NCBI GenBank assembly: GCA_012522795.1
Contig: JAAYJT010000031.1
Location: 1 to 64,000, forward strand
Source of the DNA: Bacteroidales bacterium
GTDB lineage: Bacteria > Bacteroidota > Bacteroidia > Bacteroidales > JAAYJT01
Direction: 5' to 3'
DNA length: 64,000 bases
The position numbers were made by a program, and so were the translations under genes. The number at the start of each line of letters is the position of its first letter. Position 1 is the first letter of the stretch. Positions 26,109-36,146 of the stretch are shown piece after piece. The notes under the pieces are model-generated. The model was given only the letters and a program-made list of their open reading frames with translations. It was not told the origin of the DNA and searched no databases.

Positions 26109-27416
26109 ATGATCCTTGTTTTTGCTCCAAAATCCACGGCTCGCCTACGTTACACCCTAAACCTGATGCTAAGGGAACTGCTCGGTTTTGACTTTTCAAT
26201 CACTACCAATGCTGATGATTTCCAATCGTATGCAGGAGCAAAATTCAGTTATGGAAAACGATTACAGGATAATAATCTGCATTTTGCTTCAACAGATTTA
26301 CTTTTTAAAACTGGAATTCATAATCTGGATTTGCTTAGTAAAGAGTATAATGGCACCAAAGTATTATTTCCGGTTAATGAACGTGATGTAGCACTTCCCT
26401 ACGATCCGTTTGCAGCAGTATTTTTTATGGTTTCCCGATACGAAGAGCACTTGCATTACCGAAAAGATAAATTCGGTAGGTTCACAGCAATGGAAAGTAT
26501 TGCGTATAAATTTGGCTTCCTGCATAAGCCTGTTGTAAATATATGGACGCTTAAAGTAGGGAAAACGCTTGAGAATCACTTTAATGGATTAAAAATTAAA
26601 CCAAGGCATTATCGCTTTTTACCAACTTATGATATTGATCAGGCATGGTCGTATAAAAACAAAGGTTTCCTGCGTGTTACACGCACTCTGGCTAAATCAG
26701 CGATCAAAGGTGATTTCTCAAATGTTATTGAAAAGATAAGGGTTGTTACCGGCTTTAGAAAAGATCCATTCGACACCTATGAGTATCAGTTATACCTGCA
26801 AATGAAATATCATCTGAAGCCTATTTATTTCTTTCTTTTTGGTAAATACGGTGAGTATGATAAAAATATAGCTACTTCAAATATACATTACCGGAATTTG
26901 ATAAAATATATTGCTGATTATTCGGAAACCGGAATTCATCCATCATACTCATCAAATTCGAGCAAAGAGATACTTGGCAAAGAAATTAAAGAACTATCGA
27001 AAGTATTGAATCGTGAAATTCATCATAGCCGTCAGCATTATTTAAAACTGCATCTGCCAGATACTTATCGGAATCTTGCAAATTTTGGTATTTCAAAGGA
27101 TTATACAATGGGCTTTGCTGCCCTACCGGGATTCAGAGCAGGAATTTGCACACCCTACCAGTTTTACGATATTGATATGGAAACAGTAGTCCCTGTTACT
27201 GTAACACCTTTTGCTGTTATGGATGGCACACTGAAAGATTATATGAAACTAAGCCCTGGTAAAGCAATTGATACTATTAATGATCTGATTGCAGAAGTAA
27301 AGGCAGTAAACGGAGTTTTTTCGAGTCTGTGGCATAACGAAAGCCTTTCAGAAACTGATAGATGGCTTGGATGGCTGCGGGTATATGAATCGCTGATCGA
27401 AAATGCAGTACCTTAA
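26109..27416 (+). CDS. Polysaccharide deacetylase-like protein
   Basis: 435 residues. The N-terminal part (1-170) has the motif FPVNERDVALPYDPFAAVFFMVSRYEEH seen in Bacteroidota deacetylase-like proteins. The C-terminal NodB-like barrel has FLPTYDIDQAW (catalytic/metal Asp), a GIHPSYSSN histidine motif, and GISKDYTMGFAALPGFRAG. It likely deacetylates or hydrolyses a surface polysaccharide, or is a degenerate relative. No signal peptide is seen, so it may be cytoplasmic. It is 17 bp upstream of a FemAB-like gene, suggesting one pathway. Confidence 0.75.
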   Translation: MILVFAPKSTARLRYTLNLMLRELLGFDFSITTNADDFQSYAGAKFSYGKRLQDNNLHFASTDLLFKTGIHNLDLLSKEYNGTKVLFPVNERDVALPYDPFAAVFFMVSRYEEHLHYRKDKFGRFTAMESIAYKFGFLHKPVVNIWTLKVGKTLENHFNGLKIKPRHYRFLPTYDIDQAWSYKNKGFLRVTRTLAKSAIKGDFSNVIEKIRVVTGFRKDPFDTYEYQLYLQMKYHLKPIYFFLFGKYGEYDKNIATSNIHYRNLIKYIADYSETGIHPSYSSNSSKEILGKEIKELSKVLNREIHHSRQHYLKLHLPDTYRNLANFGISKDYTMGFAALPGFRAGICTPYQFYDIDMETVVPVTVTPFAVMDGTLKDYMKLSPGKAIDTINDLIAEVKAVNGVFSSLWHNESLSETDRWLGWLRVYESLIENAVP

Positions 27417-27433
27417 ACTAACTAAGCGGATCT

Positions 27434-28372
27434 ATGATAAGATACCTGATAAATTCTGAAATTGACTACAACAAATGGGATGATTGCATTGAGCGTTCAT
27501 ATAATGGCAATCTATATGCGTGGTCGTGGTATCTTGATTTGGTTTGTGAAGGCTGGGATGCAATAATCGCAGGAGATTATGAACAAGTCATGCCTGTTAC
27601 GGTAGGTAAAAAATATGGCATAAAATATCTGTATCAACCACCATTCACACAACAGCTTGGTATATTTTCAACCACCCCTGAATCTGGTTATTCAAATAAT
27701 GATTTTCTTGAAGTACTTACACATCATTACCGTTTTGCTGAAATAAACCTTAACCGTTACAACAGGATCAACAATAATAATTTCAAAATCAATTTCAGAA
27801 AAAATTATGAACTCGATCTTATTAAACCATACGAACAACTACAAGGCAATTATTCGGAAAACACTAGGCGTAATATTAAAAAAGCCGTTAAAGAAGGGAT
27901 AAATATTTCAGAAAATAGCGATCCAAGAAGCATTATTAAAATATTCAGACAGGAAAAAGGACGGGAACTGAGAAAGATGGGTGAGCACCATTACAAAATC
28001 CTTGAAAAACTTATATACCGCAGTTTATATAAGAATATAGCTACAGTTTCAGGAGCATTCACACACGAGAATATATTATGCGCCGGCGTTTTTATTATCA
28101 GAAGTCATCACAGGTTGGTATTGATTTTTTCAGCAAATAATTCCATTGCCCGAAATACAGGTTCTATGCATTTATTAATAGATAGCATAATAAAAAAATA
28201 TGCCGGGCAAGCCCTTACACTTGATTTCGAAGGTTCGGAAATAGAAGGATTGGCAAGGTTCTATGCTAGTTTTGGTTCAGCTGAGACCCGCTATCCTGTA
28301 CTTCAGTATAATAATCTGCCATTTTTCGTAAAGCTGATAATTGAAGCTATGAAACGAATGGGGCTAAAATAG
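27434..28372 (+). CDS. FemAB/GNAT-like acyl- or aminoacyltransferase
   Basis: 312 residues in the FemAB/BioF2-like fold. Visible features are NLYAWSWYLDLVCEGWDAII near the N-terminus, NTRRNIKKAVKEGINI in the middle, and a C-terminal GNAT half with AGVFIIRSHHRLVLIFSANNSIARNTGSMHLLIDSIIKKY and LDFEGSEIEGLARFYASFG. Relatives transfer amino acids or acyl groups to peptidoglycan precursors or surface sugars; the specific reaction is unknown. It is coupled to the deacetylase-like gene. Confidence 0.75.
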   Translation: MIRYLINSEIDYNKWDDCIERSYNGNLYAWSWYLDLVCEGWDAIIAGDYEQVMPVTVGKKYGIKYLYQPPFTQQLGIFSTTPESGYSNNDFLEVLTHHYRFAEINLNRYNRINNNNFKINFRKNYELDLIKPYEQLQGNYSENTRRNIKKAVKEGINISENSDPRSIIKIFRQEKGRELRKMGEHHYKILEKLIYRSLYKNIATVSGAFTHENILCAGVFIIRSHHRLVLIFSANNSIARNTGSMHLLIDSIIKKYAGQALTLDFEGSEIEGLARFYASFGSAETRYPVLQYNNLPFFVKLIIEAMKRMGLK

Positions 28373-28375
28373 ATC

Positions 28376-28393
28376 AAAGCGCAGCTTTTTTTA
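28376..28393 (+). terminator. Weak possible terminator between FemAB-like gene and upp
   Basis: AAAGC, GCA, GCTTT followed by T-rich sequence. The stem is only 5 bp with a 3-nt loop, so efficiency is doubtful; it ends 10 bp before the upp promoter. Confidence 0.35.
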
Positions 28394-28402
28394 TTATTAT
28401 TC

Positions 28403-28432
28403 TTTGCTATTCTTCAGCTTTATGTATTTTTG
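28403..28432 (+). promoter_or_regulatory. Promoter of upp
   Basis: TTTG (28403-28406), 18 nt, TATTTTTG (28425-28432). Full consensus, 60 nt before the upp ATG. Confidence 0.6.
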
Positions 28433-28491
28433 TCGAAATATAGCTGTATTACATAACCACATAGAAGGATTACAAAACCTATTATTCCAAC

Positions 28492-29142
28492 ATGCTTATC
28501 AAAATTTTGGGCAATCAGAACACGATCATTGATCAGTATATTGCCGAGCTAAGAGATGCAAATATTCAGCAAGATAATATGCGTTTCAGACATAACCTTG
28601 AGAGGATAGGTGAACTTTTTGCCTATGAAATAAGCAAAGAGCTGGTTTATGAAACCAAACAGGTACTTACTTCACTTGGTGTTGCTGATGTACCTATGCT
28701 GAAAAATTATCCTGTGCTGGCAACAATACTAAGGGCAGGTCTGCCTCTTCATCAAGGCTTGCTGAATATTTTTGATAAATCAAGTAATGCTTTTGTTTCG
28801 GCATATCGTCGTTATCATAAGGATGGGAATTTCAATATAAAAGTTGAGTACTCGTCATGTCCGATCATTGAAGACAAAGTGTTGATTTTGTCCGATGCCA
28901 TGCTTGCCACAGGCATTTCAATGCATTTGTGTTATAAAGAACTAATAAGCAACGGAACTCCGAGTCATACACATCTTGTTACAGTACTGGCAAGTACCGA
29001 AGGGGTTGAATATTTAAAGCGAAAATTCAAAAATTCTGCTACTCTTTGGGTTGGTGCAGTTGATTCTGATCTGACAGCCCAGGCTTATATTGTTCCCGGA
29101 CTTGGTGATGCAGGTGATCTGGCTTTTGGAGCCAAAGACTAA
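28492..29142 (+). CDS. upp: Uracil phosphoribosyltransferase
   Basis: 216 residues with UPRT landmarks: ATILRAGLPLHQGLLNIFD, SAYRRYHKDGNF, and the PRPP loop LILSDAMLATGISMHL, then YIVPGLGDAGDLAFG at the C-terminus, the uracil-binding region. It salvages uracil to UMP with PRPP. The PRPP loop reads DAMLATGIS instead of the common DPMLATGGS. The overall family assignment is firm, but PRPP affinity might differ. It is followed 25 bp later by an ABC permease. Confidence 0.92.
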   Translation: MLIKILGNQNTIIDQYIAELRDANIQQDNMRFRHNLERIGELFAYEISKELVYETKQVLTSLGVADVPMLKNYPVLATILRAGLPLHQGLLNIFDKSSNAFVSAYRRYHKDGNFNIKVEYSSCPIIEDKVLILSDAMLATGISMHLCYKELISNGTPSHTHLVTVLASTEGVEYLKRKFKNSATLWVGAVDSDLTAQAYIVPGLGDAGDLAFGAKD

Positions 29143-29167
29143 AACATTTATTTAAATTCGGGCATCA

Positions 29168-30421
29168 ATGATGGGTTCTAAACTATTTTTTATCAGCGAA
29201 AATGTAAAACTGGCGGTTCATTCCATCAAAAGTCATTTGCTCAGAGCTATCATAACAATAATGATCATTGCTCTGGGAATAACTGCTTTAGTTGGGATTT
29301 TAACCTCAATTGATGCTATCAAATATTTTTTAAATGAGAATTTCTCAATGATGGGTGCTAATACCCTCACCATCCAAAACAGGGGGATGAGGATCCAGAT
29401 AGGTTCACACAGTATACGCCCGAAAACCTATCGTTACATTACTTATAAGGAAGCAATGCGTTTTAAAAACGAATTTGACTTCAATGCTCATACTTCGGTT
29501 TATGTATATGGCTCAGGGGCAGCAACTCTGAATTACGGTTCAGAAAAAACCAACCCTAACATACCGGTAATAGGGACTGATAATGAATACATTATAACAT
29601 CAGGTAATGAGGTAGCACAAGGCAGGGATTTCAATGCAATTGAACTTGAACTTGGGTCGAACGTAGCTATTATTGGCAGCAATGTGGTTTCGAAACTATT
29701 TAAAGCAGGTGTTGATCCTCTGGGGAAAATGGTTGGAATAGGTTCTGACAAATATATGGTGATCGGTATTTTAAAAGAAAAAGGCTCTTCAATAGGAATC
29801 ACCAGCGACAATCATTGTATTGTACCGCTTGAAAATGTCAGGCGTAATTTTTCAAGGGCTAACATGAATTACTCAATCAATGTAATGGTTGTTGACCCCG
29901 AATTGGTCTCAGATGCCGAAAGTGAAGCTATTGGTCTGTTTCGGACCATAAGGCTGGTTAAAACAGGTGAAGAAACCAATTTTGATGTATCAAAAAGTGA
30001 TAATATAGCTGAAATACTATTTGAAAACCTGAAATATCTGAGACTGGCTGCTACTATAATAGGGCTGATAACGCTTTTAGGTGCTGCTATAGGGCTGATG
30101 AACATTATGCTTGTATCAGTAACTGAACGAACCCGCGAAATCGGGATACTAAAGGCTGTAGGAGCAACAAAGAAAACCATCCGCAACCAATTTCTTGCTG
30201 AAGCAATAGTAATAGCTCAGTTTGGAGGCATTATCGGGATCATTCTTGGAATACTTGCCGGCAATGCGCTTGGCGCTATAATAGGTTCCGGATTTATCAT
30301 TCCCTGGTTGTGGATAATAGGAGGTGTTATTCTTTGCTTCCTGGTTGCTCTTGTTTCCGGGATCTTGCCCGCAACAAAAGCTGCCAATCTCGATCCGGTT
30401 GATTCGTTACGATATGAGTAA
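29168..30421 (+). CDS. MacB-like ABC transporter permease (FtsX family)
   Basis: 417 residues. An N-terminal helix ([25 protein letters not shown]), a periplasmic MacB_PCD domain (~50-270) and three C-terminal helices with [37 protein letters not shown] and the ending [17 protein letters not shown] are diagnostic of MacB/LolC-type permeases. It probably exports a lipoprotein, peptide or drug with an ATPase encoded elsewhere, since none is adjacent. Start ATG 29168 is followed by a second ATG at 29171. Confidence 0.9.
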   Translation: MMGSKLFFISENVKLAVHSIKSHLLRAIITIMIIALGITALVGILTSIDAIKYFLNENFSMMGANTLTIQNRGMRIQIGSHSIRPKTYRYITYKEAMRFKNEFDFNAHTSVYVYGSGAATLNYGSEKTNPNIPVIGTDNEYIITSGNEVAQGRDFNAIELELGSNVAIIGSNVVSKLFKAGVDPLGKMVGIGSDKYMVIGILKEKGSSIGITSDNHCIVPLENVRRNFSRANMNYSINVMVVDPELVSDAESEAIGLFRTIRLVKTGEETNFDVSKSDNIAEILFENLKYLRLAATIIGLITLLGAAIGLMNIMLVSVTERTREIGILKAVGATKKTIRNQFLAEAIVIAQFGGIIGIILGILAGNALGAIIGSGFIIPWLWIIGGVILCFLVALVSGILPATKAANLDPVDSLRYE

Positions 30422-30461
30422 ATCCATACAGTAACCTTATTCTCAGACGATTAACCAATGA

Positions 30462-31469
30462 TTATTTTCTTTCCACAATCTTTGATCTGAAGCCTTCACT
30501 TATCCATGTTTGTAATTCTTCGCCATTCTCTGAATAAATCAGGAAAGCTTCCAAATCTTTTCTGATTTTAAGAAATTCAATAGTTTTTTCAACTCCCATA
30601 ACCATAAAAGCTGTAGCGTAAGCATCGGCCGTCATACAATCTTCTGCCAATACCGAGACGCTAAGCAGAGAATGTTGTACCGGATAGCCGGTAAATGGAT
30701 CAATGGTATGAGAATAGCGAACACCGTCTTCAATATAAAACCTCCGGTAATTTCCCGAAGTAGCTATTGCCATGTTTTCAAGCTCCACAATAGCTTTAAG
30801 TTCACGTGAACTATTCTGATCTTCTGATGGTTTCTCCACTCCTACTTTCCATAATGTCCCATTGGGTTTACGTCCGTGGGCTATCACCTCACCACCAATA
30901 TCAACAAGATATCTACTAACACCTTTTGACTCAATAAATTGCGCAACCACATCAACTGCATATCCTTTGGCAATAGCATTAAAATCAATCTGAGCGCCCG
31001 GAACAGCTTTTATTATCCTGTTATTCTCAAGTTTAAAATTTCTGTAACCAACCAGTTTCAATAAACTATCAATTGTGTTTCTGTCAAGATGCAGCCTGTC
31101 GCTAAAACCAAATCCCCAGGCATTTACCAGGGGTCCTACCGAAAAATCAAAATATCCGTCTGTTGCTTCCGCTACCTCATAAGCCTTGCGAAAAACAGTA
31201 ATAAACCAGTCATCCGCTTCTGTATCAGTTTCATCCCGGTTGATTTTTGAAATAATCGAGTTTGGCTCATAAACTGAAACTGAAAAATTAAAAGCATCAA
31301 GCAGGGAATCAATTTCTTTCTGGAAATTGCGTTCTTGATTATCAAAATAGCTTATATCGTAATAAGTGCCCTGAGCTGCCCCCTGAAACCTGACCATTTT
31401 CTCATTGCCAGAATGTGAGCAGGCGGAAAAAACCAAGAGCAATACATTGAAAATCAATAAATTTCTCAT
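30462..31469 (-). CDS. apbE: FAD:protein FMN transferase (ApbE)
   Basis: 335 residues with a lipoprotein signal (FSAC, Cys17). ApbE motifs are visible: GAAQGTYYDISYF, FDFSVGPLVNAWGFG, AQIDFNAIAKGYAVDVVA, RYLVDIGGEV and AIATSGNYRRFY, SHTIDPFTGYPV, AEDCMTADAYATAFMVMG. It attaches FMN covalently to Thr/Ser of NqrB and NqrC. Its place after nqrF is the usual context. A terminator sits just upstream (31478-31533), so its level may be set by read-through. Confidence 0.93.
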   Translation of the reverse strand: MRNLLIFNVLLLVFSACSHSGNEKMVRFQGAAQGTYYDISYFDNQERNFQKEIDSLLDAFNFSVSVYEPNSIISKINRDETDTEADDWFITVFRKAYEVAEATDGYFDFSVGPLVNAWGFGFSDRLHLDRNTIDSLLKLVGYRNFKLENNRIIKAVPGAQIDFNAIAKGYAVDVVAQFIESKGVSRYLVDIGGEVIAHGRKPNGTLWKVGVEKPSEDQNSSRELKAIVELENMAIATSGNYRRFYIEDGVRYSHTIDPFTGYPVQHSLLSVSVLAEDCMTADAYATAFMVMGVEKTIEFLKIRKDLEAFLIYSENGEELQTWISEGFRSKIVERK

Positions 31470-31477
31470 ACTATTAA

Positions 31478-31533
31478 ATAAAAAAACGACACATTATTTG
31501 CATTGACAACTCTCAATATTTAATGTGTCGTTT
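31478..31533 (-). terminator. Rho-independent terminator between nqrF and apbE
   Basis: Perfect 13-bp arms AAACGACACATTA (31484-31496, plus strand) and its complement (31521-31533), with a nested ATTGA/TCAAT pair in the loop. On the minus strand they are followed by TTTTTTTATTT. The T-run ends only ~9 nt before the apbE ATG. Confidence 0.75.
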
Positions 31534-31556
31534 GTAATTTTCAGAACATTACTTTA

Positions 31557-32801
31557 TCATGAGCCAAAATCGTCGAATGCAATATTTTCTTTTGGAACCC
31601 CAAGGTTATCAAGCATCTTAAATACAGCATCGTTCATCATTGGCGGTCCACATAGGTAATATTCAATTTCTTCAGGCTCAGAATGCTTACTAAGATAATT
31701 ATTCAATACCACCTGGTGAATAAAACCAGTATAGCCTGTCCAGTTGTCTTCGGGCAATGGTTCTGAAAGAGCAAGATTAAACTCAAAATTAGGAAAATTC
31801 TTTTCAATTTCATGAAACTCATCATCGTAGAAAACTTCGCGCAGCGACCTGGCTCCATACCAATACGATACTTTACGTGTTGTTTTTTCAGTATGGAAAA
31901 GATGGAAAATTTGCGAACGCAATGGAGCCATTCCAGCGCCACCACCAATATAAACCATCTCTTTATCTGTATTTTTAATATGGAAATCACCATAAGGTCC
32001 TGAAACCATAACTTTATCGCCCGGCTTTCTTGCGAATATATACGAAGAACAAATGCCAGGATTAACATTCATAAAACGGTTTTTGGTACGATCCCATGGT
32101 GGAGTTGCAATACGAATGTTAAGCATTACAATATTACCTTCAGCGGGATGATTCGCCATTGAATAAGCTCTGAAAATAGGTTCAGGATTTTTCATTTTCA
32201 AATCAAAAATACCAAGCTTATCCCAATCCTCACGGAATTTTTCTTCAACTTCAATATCCTTAAAATCTATCTGAGTTTTGGGTACATCAATCTGAATATA
32301 ACCTCCTGACTGAAAATCAAGTATTTCGCCTTCTGGTAATTTAACCACAAATTCTTTGATAAACGTTGCCACATTTCGGTTGCTAATCACTTCACATTCC
32401 CATTTCTTAATTCCGAAAATTTCTTTTGGAATTCCAATCTTCAGATCTTCACGAACTTTAACCTGGCAACTCAACCTCCAGTGATTTTGTTGTTCTTTTC
32501 GAGTAAAATAACCCTTTTCCGTTTGAAGAATTTCTCCGGCTCCTTCAAACACCTGACATTTGCACATAGCGCATGTGCCTTGCCCTCCACATGCTGATGG
32601 CAAGAAAATCTTTTCCTGTGCCAAAGTGCTTAAAAGAGTCGAACCAGGATCTGCTTCTATAACTTTGTCATCGTTGATAGTAATTTTTACTTTACCGGGA
32701 GGAGTCAGCTTTGCACGTACATATAGCAAAATGCCAACCAAGAGCAAGGTTATGGCAAGAAAAACCACAATACTTATCAAAATAATTGTTCCGGTTCCCA
32801 T
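31557..32801 (-). CDS. nqrF: Na+-translocating NADH:quinone reductase subunit F
   Basis: 414 residues. An N-terminal membrane helix is followed by a plant-type [2Fe-2S] domain with Cys71, Cys77, Cys80 and Cys112 ([12 protein letters not shown]). The FAD domain has [12 protein letters not shown] and the NADH domain has [14 protein letters not shown] and the terminal [13 protein letters not shown]...FDDFGS. It oxidises NADH and passes electrons into the pump. It is the last structural gene of nqrABCDEF. Confidence 0.96.
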   Translation of the reverse strand: MGTGTIILISIVVFLAITLLLVGILLYVRAKLTPPGKVKITINDDKVIEADPGSTLLSTLAQEKIFLPSACGGQGTCAMCKCQVFEGAGEILQTEKGYFTRKEQQNHWRLSCQVKVREDLKIGIPKEIFGIKKWECEVISNRNVATFIKEFVVKLPEGEILDFQSGGYIQIDVPKTQIDFKDIEVEEKFREDWDKLGIFDLKMKNPEPIFRAYSMANHPAEGNIVMLNIRIATPPWDRTKNRFMNVNPGICSSYIFARKPGDKVMVSGPYGDFHIKNTDKEMVYIGGGAGMAPLRSQIFHLFHTEKTTRKVSYWYGARSLREVFYDDEFHEIEKNFPNFEFNLALSEPLPEDNWTGYTGFIHQVVLNNYLSKHSEPEEIEYYLCGPPMMNDAVFKMLDNLGVPKENIAFDDFGS

Positions 32802-32844
32802 TTTATAATTTTTCAGTATTTAATAATTATTTCCTTAACAAATT

Positions 32845-33462
32845 TTAGAGTTTTATTCCCATAAAACTCATAAAGGCTATTGCCATCAAACCTGTAACAA
32901 TAAATGCAATCCCAAGCCCTCTGAGTGGCTTAGGAATATTTGAATAACGTATTTTTTCCCTTATTGCAGCAATTGCAACAATAGCAAGAAACCATCCTAT
33001 ACCACTTCCAAAACCAAATGCAGTTGCTTCGGCAATTGAACCATAATCACGCTCCTGCATAAAAAGCGACCCACCAAGAATAGCACAGTTTACAGCGATA
33101 AGAGGAAGAAATATACCTAAAGAATTGTACAATGCAGGTGAAAATTTCTCGACTATCATCTCAACAAGCTGTACAATTGAAGCAATAACAGCAATGAACA
33201 TGATGAAGCTGAGAAAACTAAGATCAACATTGGCAAAACTATCACCAAGCCACGATAATGCACCTTCGCGTAGAAGATAATTGTGGATAAGATAGTCAAC
33301 CGGTACAGTTACCACCATTACAAAAATAACGGCAACTCCAAGTCCTACTGAAGTTTTCAATGTTTTTGATACTGCCAGATATGAACACATACCCAGGAAG
33401 TATGCAAAAATCATATTCTCAATAAAAATTGACTTTATGAAGATGTTAAAGATATTTTCCAT
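32845..33462 (-). CDS. nqrE: Na+-NQR subunit E
   Basis: 205 residues from ATG 33462 (33468 would need TTG). It is an integral membrane subunit with six helices and the family motifs [12 protein letters not shown] and [15 protein letters not shown], which hold the Cys ligand of the iron centre shared with NqrD. The spacing to nqrD (24 bp) supports an operon. Confidence 0.95.
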   Translation of the reverse strand: MENIFNIFIKSIFIENMIFAYFLGMCSYLAVSKTLKTSVGLGVAVIFVMVVTVPVDYLIHNYLLREGALSWLGDSFANVDLSFLSFIMFIAVIASIVQLVEMIVEKFSPALYNSLGIFLPLIAVNCAILGGSLFMQERDYGSIAEATAFGFGSGIGWFLAIVAIAAIREKIRYSNIPKPLRGLGIAFIVTGLMAIAFMSFMGIKL

Positions 33463-33486
33463 AATCAATCCGTATTAAATAGTTGA

Positions 33487-34143
33487 CTAATTTTCTTCCT
33501 GTAAATCAGGGTTCTTAGTACGCTGTATCCAAATAATGATCCCTACAAGAAACAAAGCTGCTGGCGGTAAGATCATCAATCCGTTGTTTACATATCCTAG
33601 ATCGTAAAAAACCTTAGGTAGAACCGGTAGCCCCCAGATAGTTCCTGAGCCCAGCAATTCACGGAAGAATGCAACAACAATCAGAATGATTCCATATCCT
33701 ACACCATTTCCGATACCGTCAATAAAGGAATCCCATGGTTTATTAGCCATAGCGAAAGCTTCAAGACGTCCCATAAGAATACAGTTTGTAATAATGAGCC
33801 CAACAAATACCGATAGTTGTTTACTTACATCATACATATATGCTTTAAGTACCTGATCGACAAGGATAACAAGTGCTGCTATTACAACAAGCTGAACAAT
33901 AATCCTGATCCTTGGCGGTATGGTATTACGAAGTGCCGATATGGTCAGGTTGGACATGGCAGTAACAATTACTACTGATAGAGCCATTACAAAAGCAGGT
34001 TCAAGTTTAACTGTTACAGCAAGAGCCGAACAAATCCCAAGCACCTGAACAGTTATAGGGTTTTCTTTGTTGAGGGGACCCAATAACAGTTTTTTTGTTT
34101 TAGCTGAGAATAAAGGTTCTCTTTCAGTTTTTGCTGTATTCAT
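33487..34143 (-). CDS. nqrD: Na+-NQR subunit D
   Basis: 218 residues. Membrane subunit with [23 protein letters not shown] and [19 protein letters not shown], which supply the cysteines of the NqrD/E iron site, and [23 protein letters not shown]. Its first 20 bases overlap the end of nqrC. Confidence 0.95.
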   Translation of the reverse strand: MNTAKTEREPLFSAKTKKLLLGPLNKENPITVQVLGICSALAVTVKLEPAFVMALSVVIVTAMSNLTISALRNTIPPRIRIIVQLVVIAALVILVDQVLKAYMYDVSKQLSVFVGLIITNCILMGRLEAFAMANKPWDSFIDGIGNGVGYGIILIVVAFFRELLGSGTIWGLPVLPKVFYDLGYVNNGLMILPPAALFLVGIIIWIQRTKNPDLQEEN

Positions 34144-34900
34144 AAAGCTTTCTGATTTTAAAGTAAGTAATATAATTTTCCATACAATCTTTCAGCATAG
34201 CCGAAACACCATTACTGGTAATGGTTCCACCCGAAATTGCATCAACACCATGCACAGGGTCAATATTAGAGTTTGCTACTCCACCTTGTACCACCTGTAC
34301 TGAAACGAAGTTACCTGATTTATCAAAAATGGTTTTTTCGGGGAATTGATGTGTGAATATTTCGGTAGATATTTCAGCTCCTAACCCCGGGGTTTCGCCT
34401 TTATGACCGAAAGTAACACCTTCTACAGTATTAAAATCACTTTTAAGCGCTATATTTCCCCATATTCCACCCCATAAACCAGTACCACTCAATGGGATAA
34501 TATAAATAACTTCTTCTCCTTTTTCACATACAAATAAAGGGAAAACCGGATCTTCAACCTGTTTGCCCTTAGCAAGATTCTGCTTGGCTTTTAATTCCGT
34601 TTTGAGATCAACGTCAAAAGCCCTGCGGTCTCCCATTTCAAACTTCCCGTCAGCATAAATGCTTACCTCTTCACCGTCACTGTTAATAAGTATTTCTCTG
34701 GTAATATGTTTGTCGTAAAGTGCTTCTGCTGTTGCAGGAGTTGATTCAATATTAGCTGAGCTGAGCATATCCTGAATCTTCTCGATCTTTACATTTCTAT
34801 CCTGTGCGGGTTTAAGCAGAAGAGCTGCTGCCGAAAGCATTGCTGCTACCAATATTACCATGATAGAAGCATATCTGAATATATAACCGTTACTGAACAT
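34124..34900 (-). CDS. nqrC: Na+-NQR subunit C
   Basis: 258 residues with an N-terminal membrane helix and a periplasmic FMN_bind domain. The flavinylation motif reads D-A-I-S-G-G-T-I-T, placing covalent FMN on Thr226; most described NqrC proteins have SGAT, so Gly replaces Ala here. GLWGGIWG and [13 protein letters not shown] are other family motifs. The overlap with nqrD is 20 bp. Confidence 0.95.
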   Translation of the reverse strand: MFSNGYIFRYASIMVILVAAMLSAAALLLKPAQDRNVKIEKIQDMLSSANIESTPATAEALYDKHITREILINSDGEEVSIYADGKFEMGDRRAFDVDLKTELKAKQNLAKGKQVEDPVFPLFVCEKGEEVIYIIPLSGTGLWGGIWGNIALKSDFNTVEGVTFGHKGETPGLGAEISTEIFTHQFPEKTIFDKSGNFVSVQVVQGGVANSNIDPVHGVDAISGGTITSNGVSAMLKDCMENYITYFKIRKLYEYSKN

Positions 34901-34932
34901 AATGATATATTATTTTTAATTTGGTATAAATA

Positions 34933-36090
34933 TCAGGCTTTTACCGGTTTCATACGTTTAAGCCTTCTTTTAATATTTGCTTCTACCACATAATTATCAA
35001 TAAGTGGAGCAAAAACGTTCATAAGCAGAATTGCCAGCATCATACCCTCAGGATATGCCGGATTCAAAACTCTGATAAGTACAGCAAAAACGCCTATCAG
35101 GAAACCATAAATGATCTTACCTGTGCTAGTTTGTGCTGCAGTTACAGGATCAGTTGCCATAAAGATCGCTCCAAAAGCAAAGCCTCCAATCACCAGATGG
35201 TAATAAAAAGGCACTTCCATAAAGGCATTCACAGCAACAAGATTTAAAAGCCCACCCATAAAAATTCCGCCAAGAACTACAGAAATCATAATCCTGAGGC
35301 TACCCACACCAGTAAAGGCTAGAATAACAGCACCTATCAAAATGGCTATCACAGAAGTTTCACCAATTGATCCGGGTATAAAACCACAAAACATATCCAT
35401 AAAAGAATGTGTGAAATGAACCGAACCGGTATCAATTCCGGCGGCGGCTTCTGCCAATGGAGTTGCACCTGAAAATCCATCTGCTTTATCAGATATCCAT
35501 ACTTTTTCACCCGACATAAAAGCGGGATAGGCAAAAAACAAAAATGCTCGTGCTGTTAAAGCCGGATTAAGGATGTTCATTCCGGTACCTCCAAAAACCT
35601 CTTTGCCGATAATAACAGCAAAAGCAGTTGCAACAGCCACCATCCATAACGGTATATCAGGCGGAACTATAAGGGGTATAAGCATACCTGTTACCAGGAA
35701 GCCTTCATTCACTTCGTGGTGTCTGATCTGAGCAAAAATAAATTCAATAGCAAGCCCTGTAACATAAGAAACTATGATTATAGGAAGCACTTTACCCAAG
35801 CCGTACAATATATTATTCCAAAACCCTGCAGTTTGACCCAAAGAAAGGTAGTGCTGATAACCTACATTCCAAATCCCAAACAGCAATGCAGGAATCACCG
35901 AAGCGACAACAATACTCATAGTACGCTTCATATCAATGCTGTCGCGGATATGGCTGCCTTGTAAAGTCGTTTTATCGGGAACAAAGAGAAAAGTTTCAAA
36001 AGCATCGAATGTGGAATGCAACTTTTCGAACTTTCCCCCCTTTTGGAATTGAGGCTTGATTTTGTCCAGTTGTTTTCTGAGCGATTTCAT
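34933..36090 (-). CDS. nqrB: Na+-NQR subunit B
   Basis: 385 residues, about ten membrane helices. The covalent FMN site is Thr210 in GFSGATPLAEAA; NPALTARAFLFFAYP and ATDPVTAAQTSTGKIIYG are NqrB/RnfD hallmarks. It carries the sodium path together with D and E. The N-terminus (FEKLHSTFDAFETFLFVPDKTT) is typical of NqrB. Confidence 0.96.
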   Translation of the reverse strand: MKSLRKQLDKIKPQFQKGGKFEKLHSTFDAFETFLFVPDKTTLQGSHIRDSIDMKRTMSIVVASVIPALLFGIWNVGYQHYLSLGQTAGFWNNILYGLGKVLPIIIVSYVTGLAIEFIFAQIRHHEVNEGFLVTGMLIPLIVPPDIPLWMVAVATAFAVIIGKEVFGGTGMNILNPALTARAFLFFAYPAFMSGEKVWISDKADGFSGATPLAEAAAGIDTGSVHFTHSFMDMFCGFIPGSIGETSVIAILIGAVILAFTGVGSLRIMISVVLGGIFMGGLLNLVAVNAFMEVPFYYHLVIGGFAFGAIFMATDPVTAAQTSTGKIIYGFLIGVFAVLIRVLNPAYPEGMMLAILLMNVFAPLIDNYVVEANIKRRLKRMKPVKA

Positions 36091-36146
36091 TAAAATTTAT
36101 GTTGATTCTTGTTTAAATAATCTGATTAATTAGTATCACATTAGAA

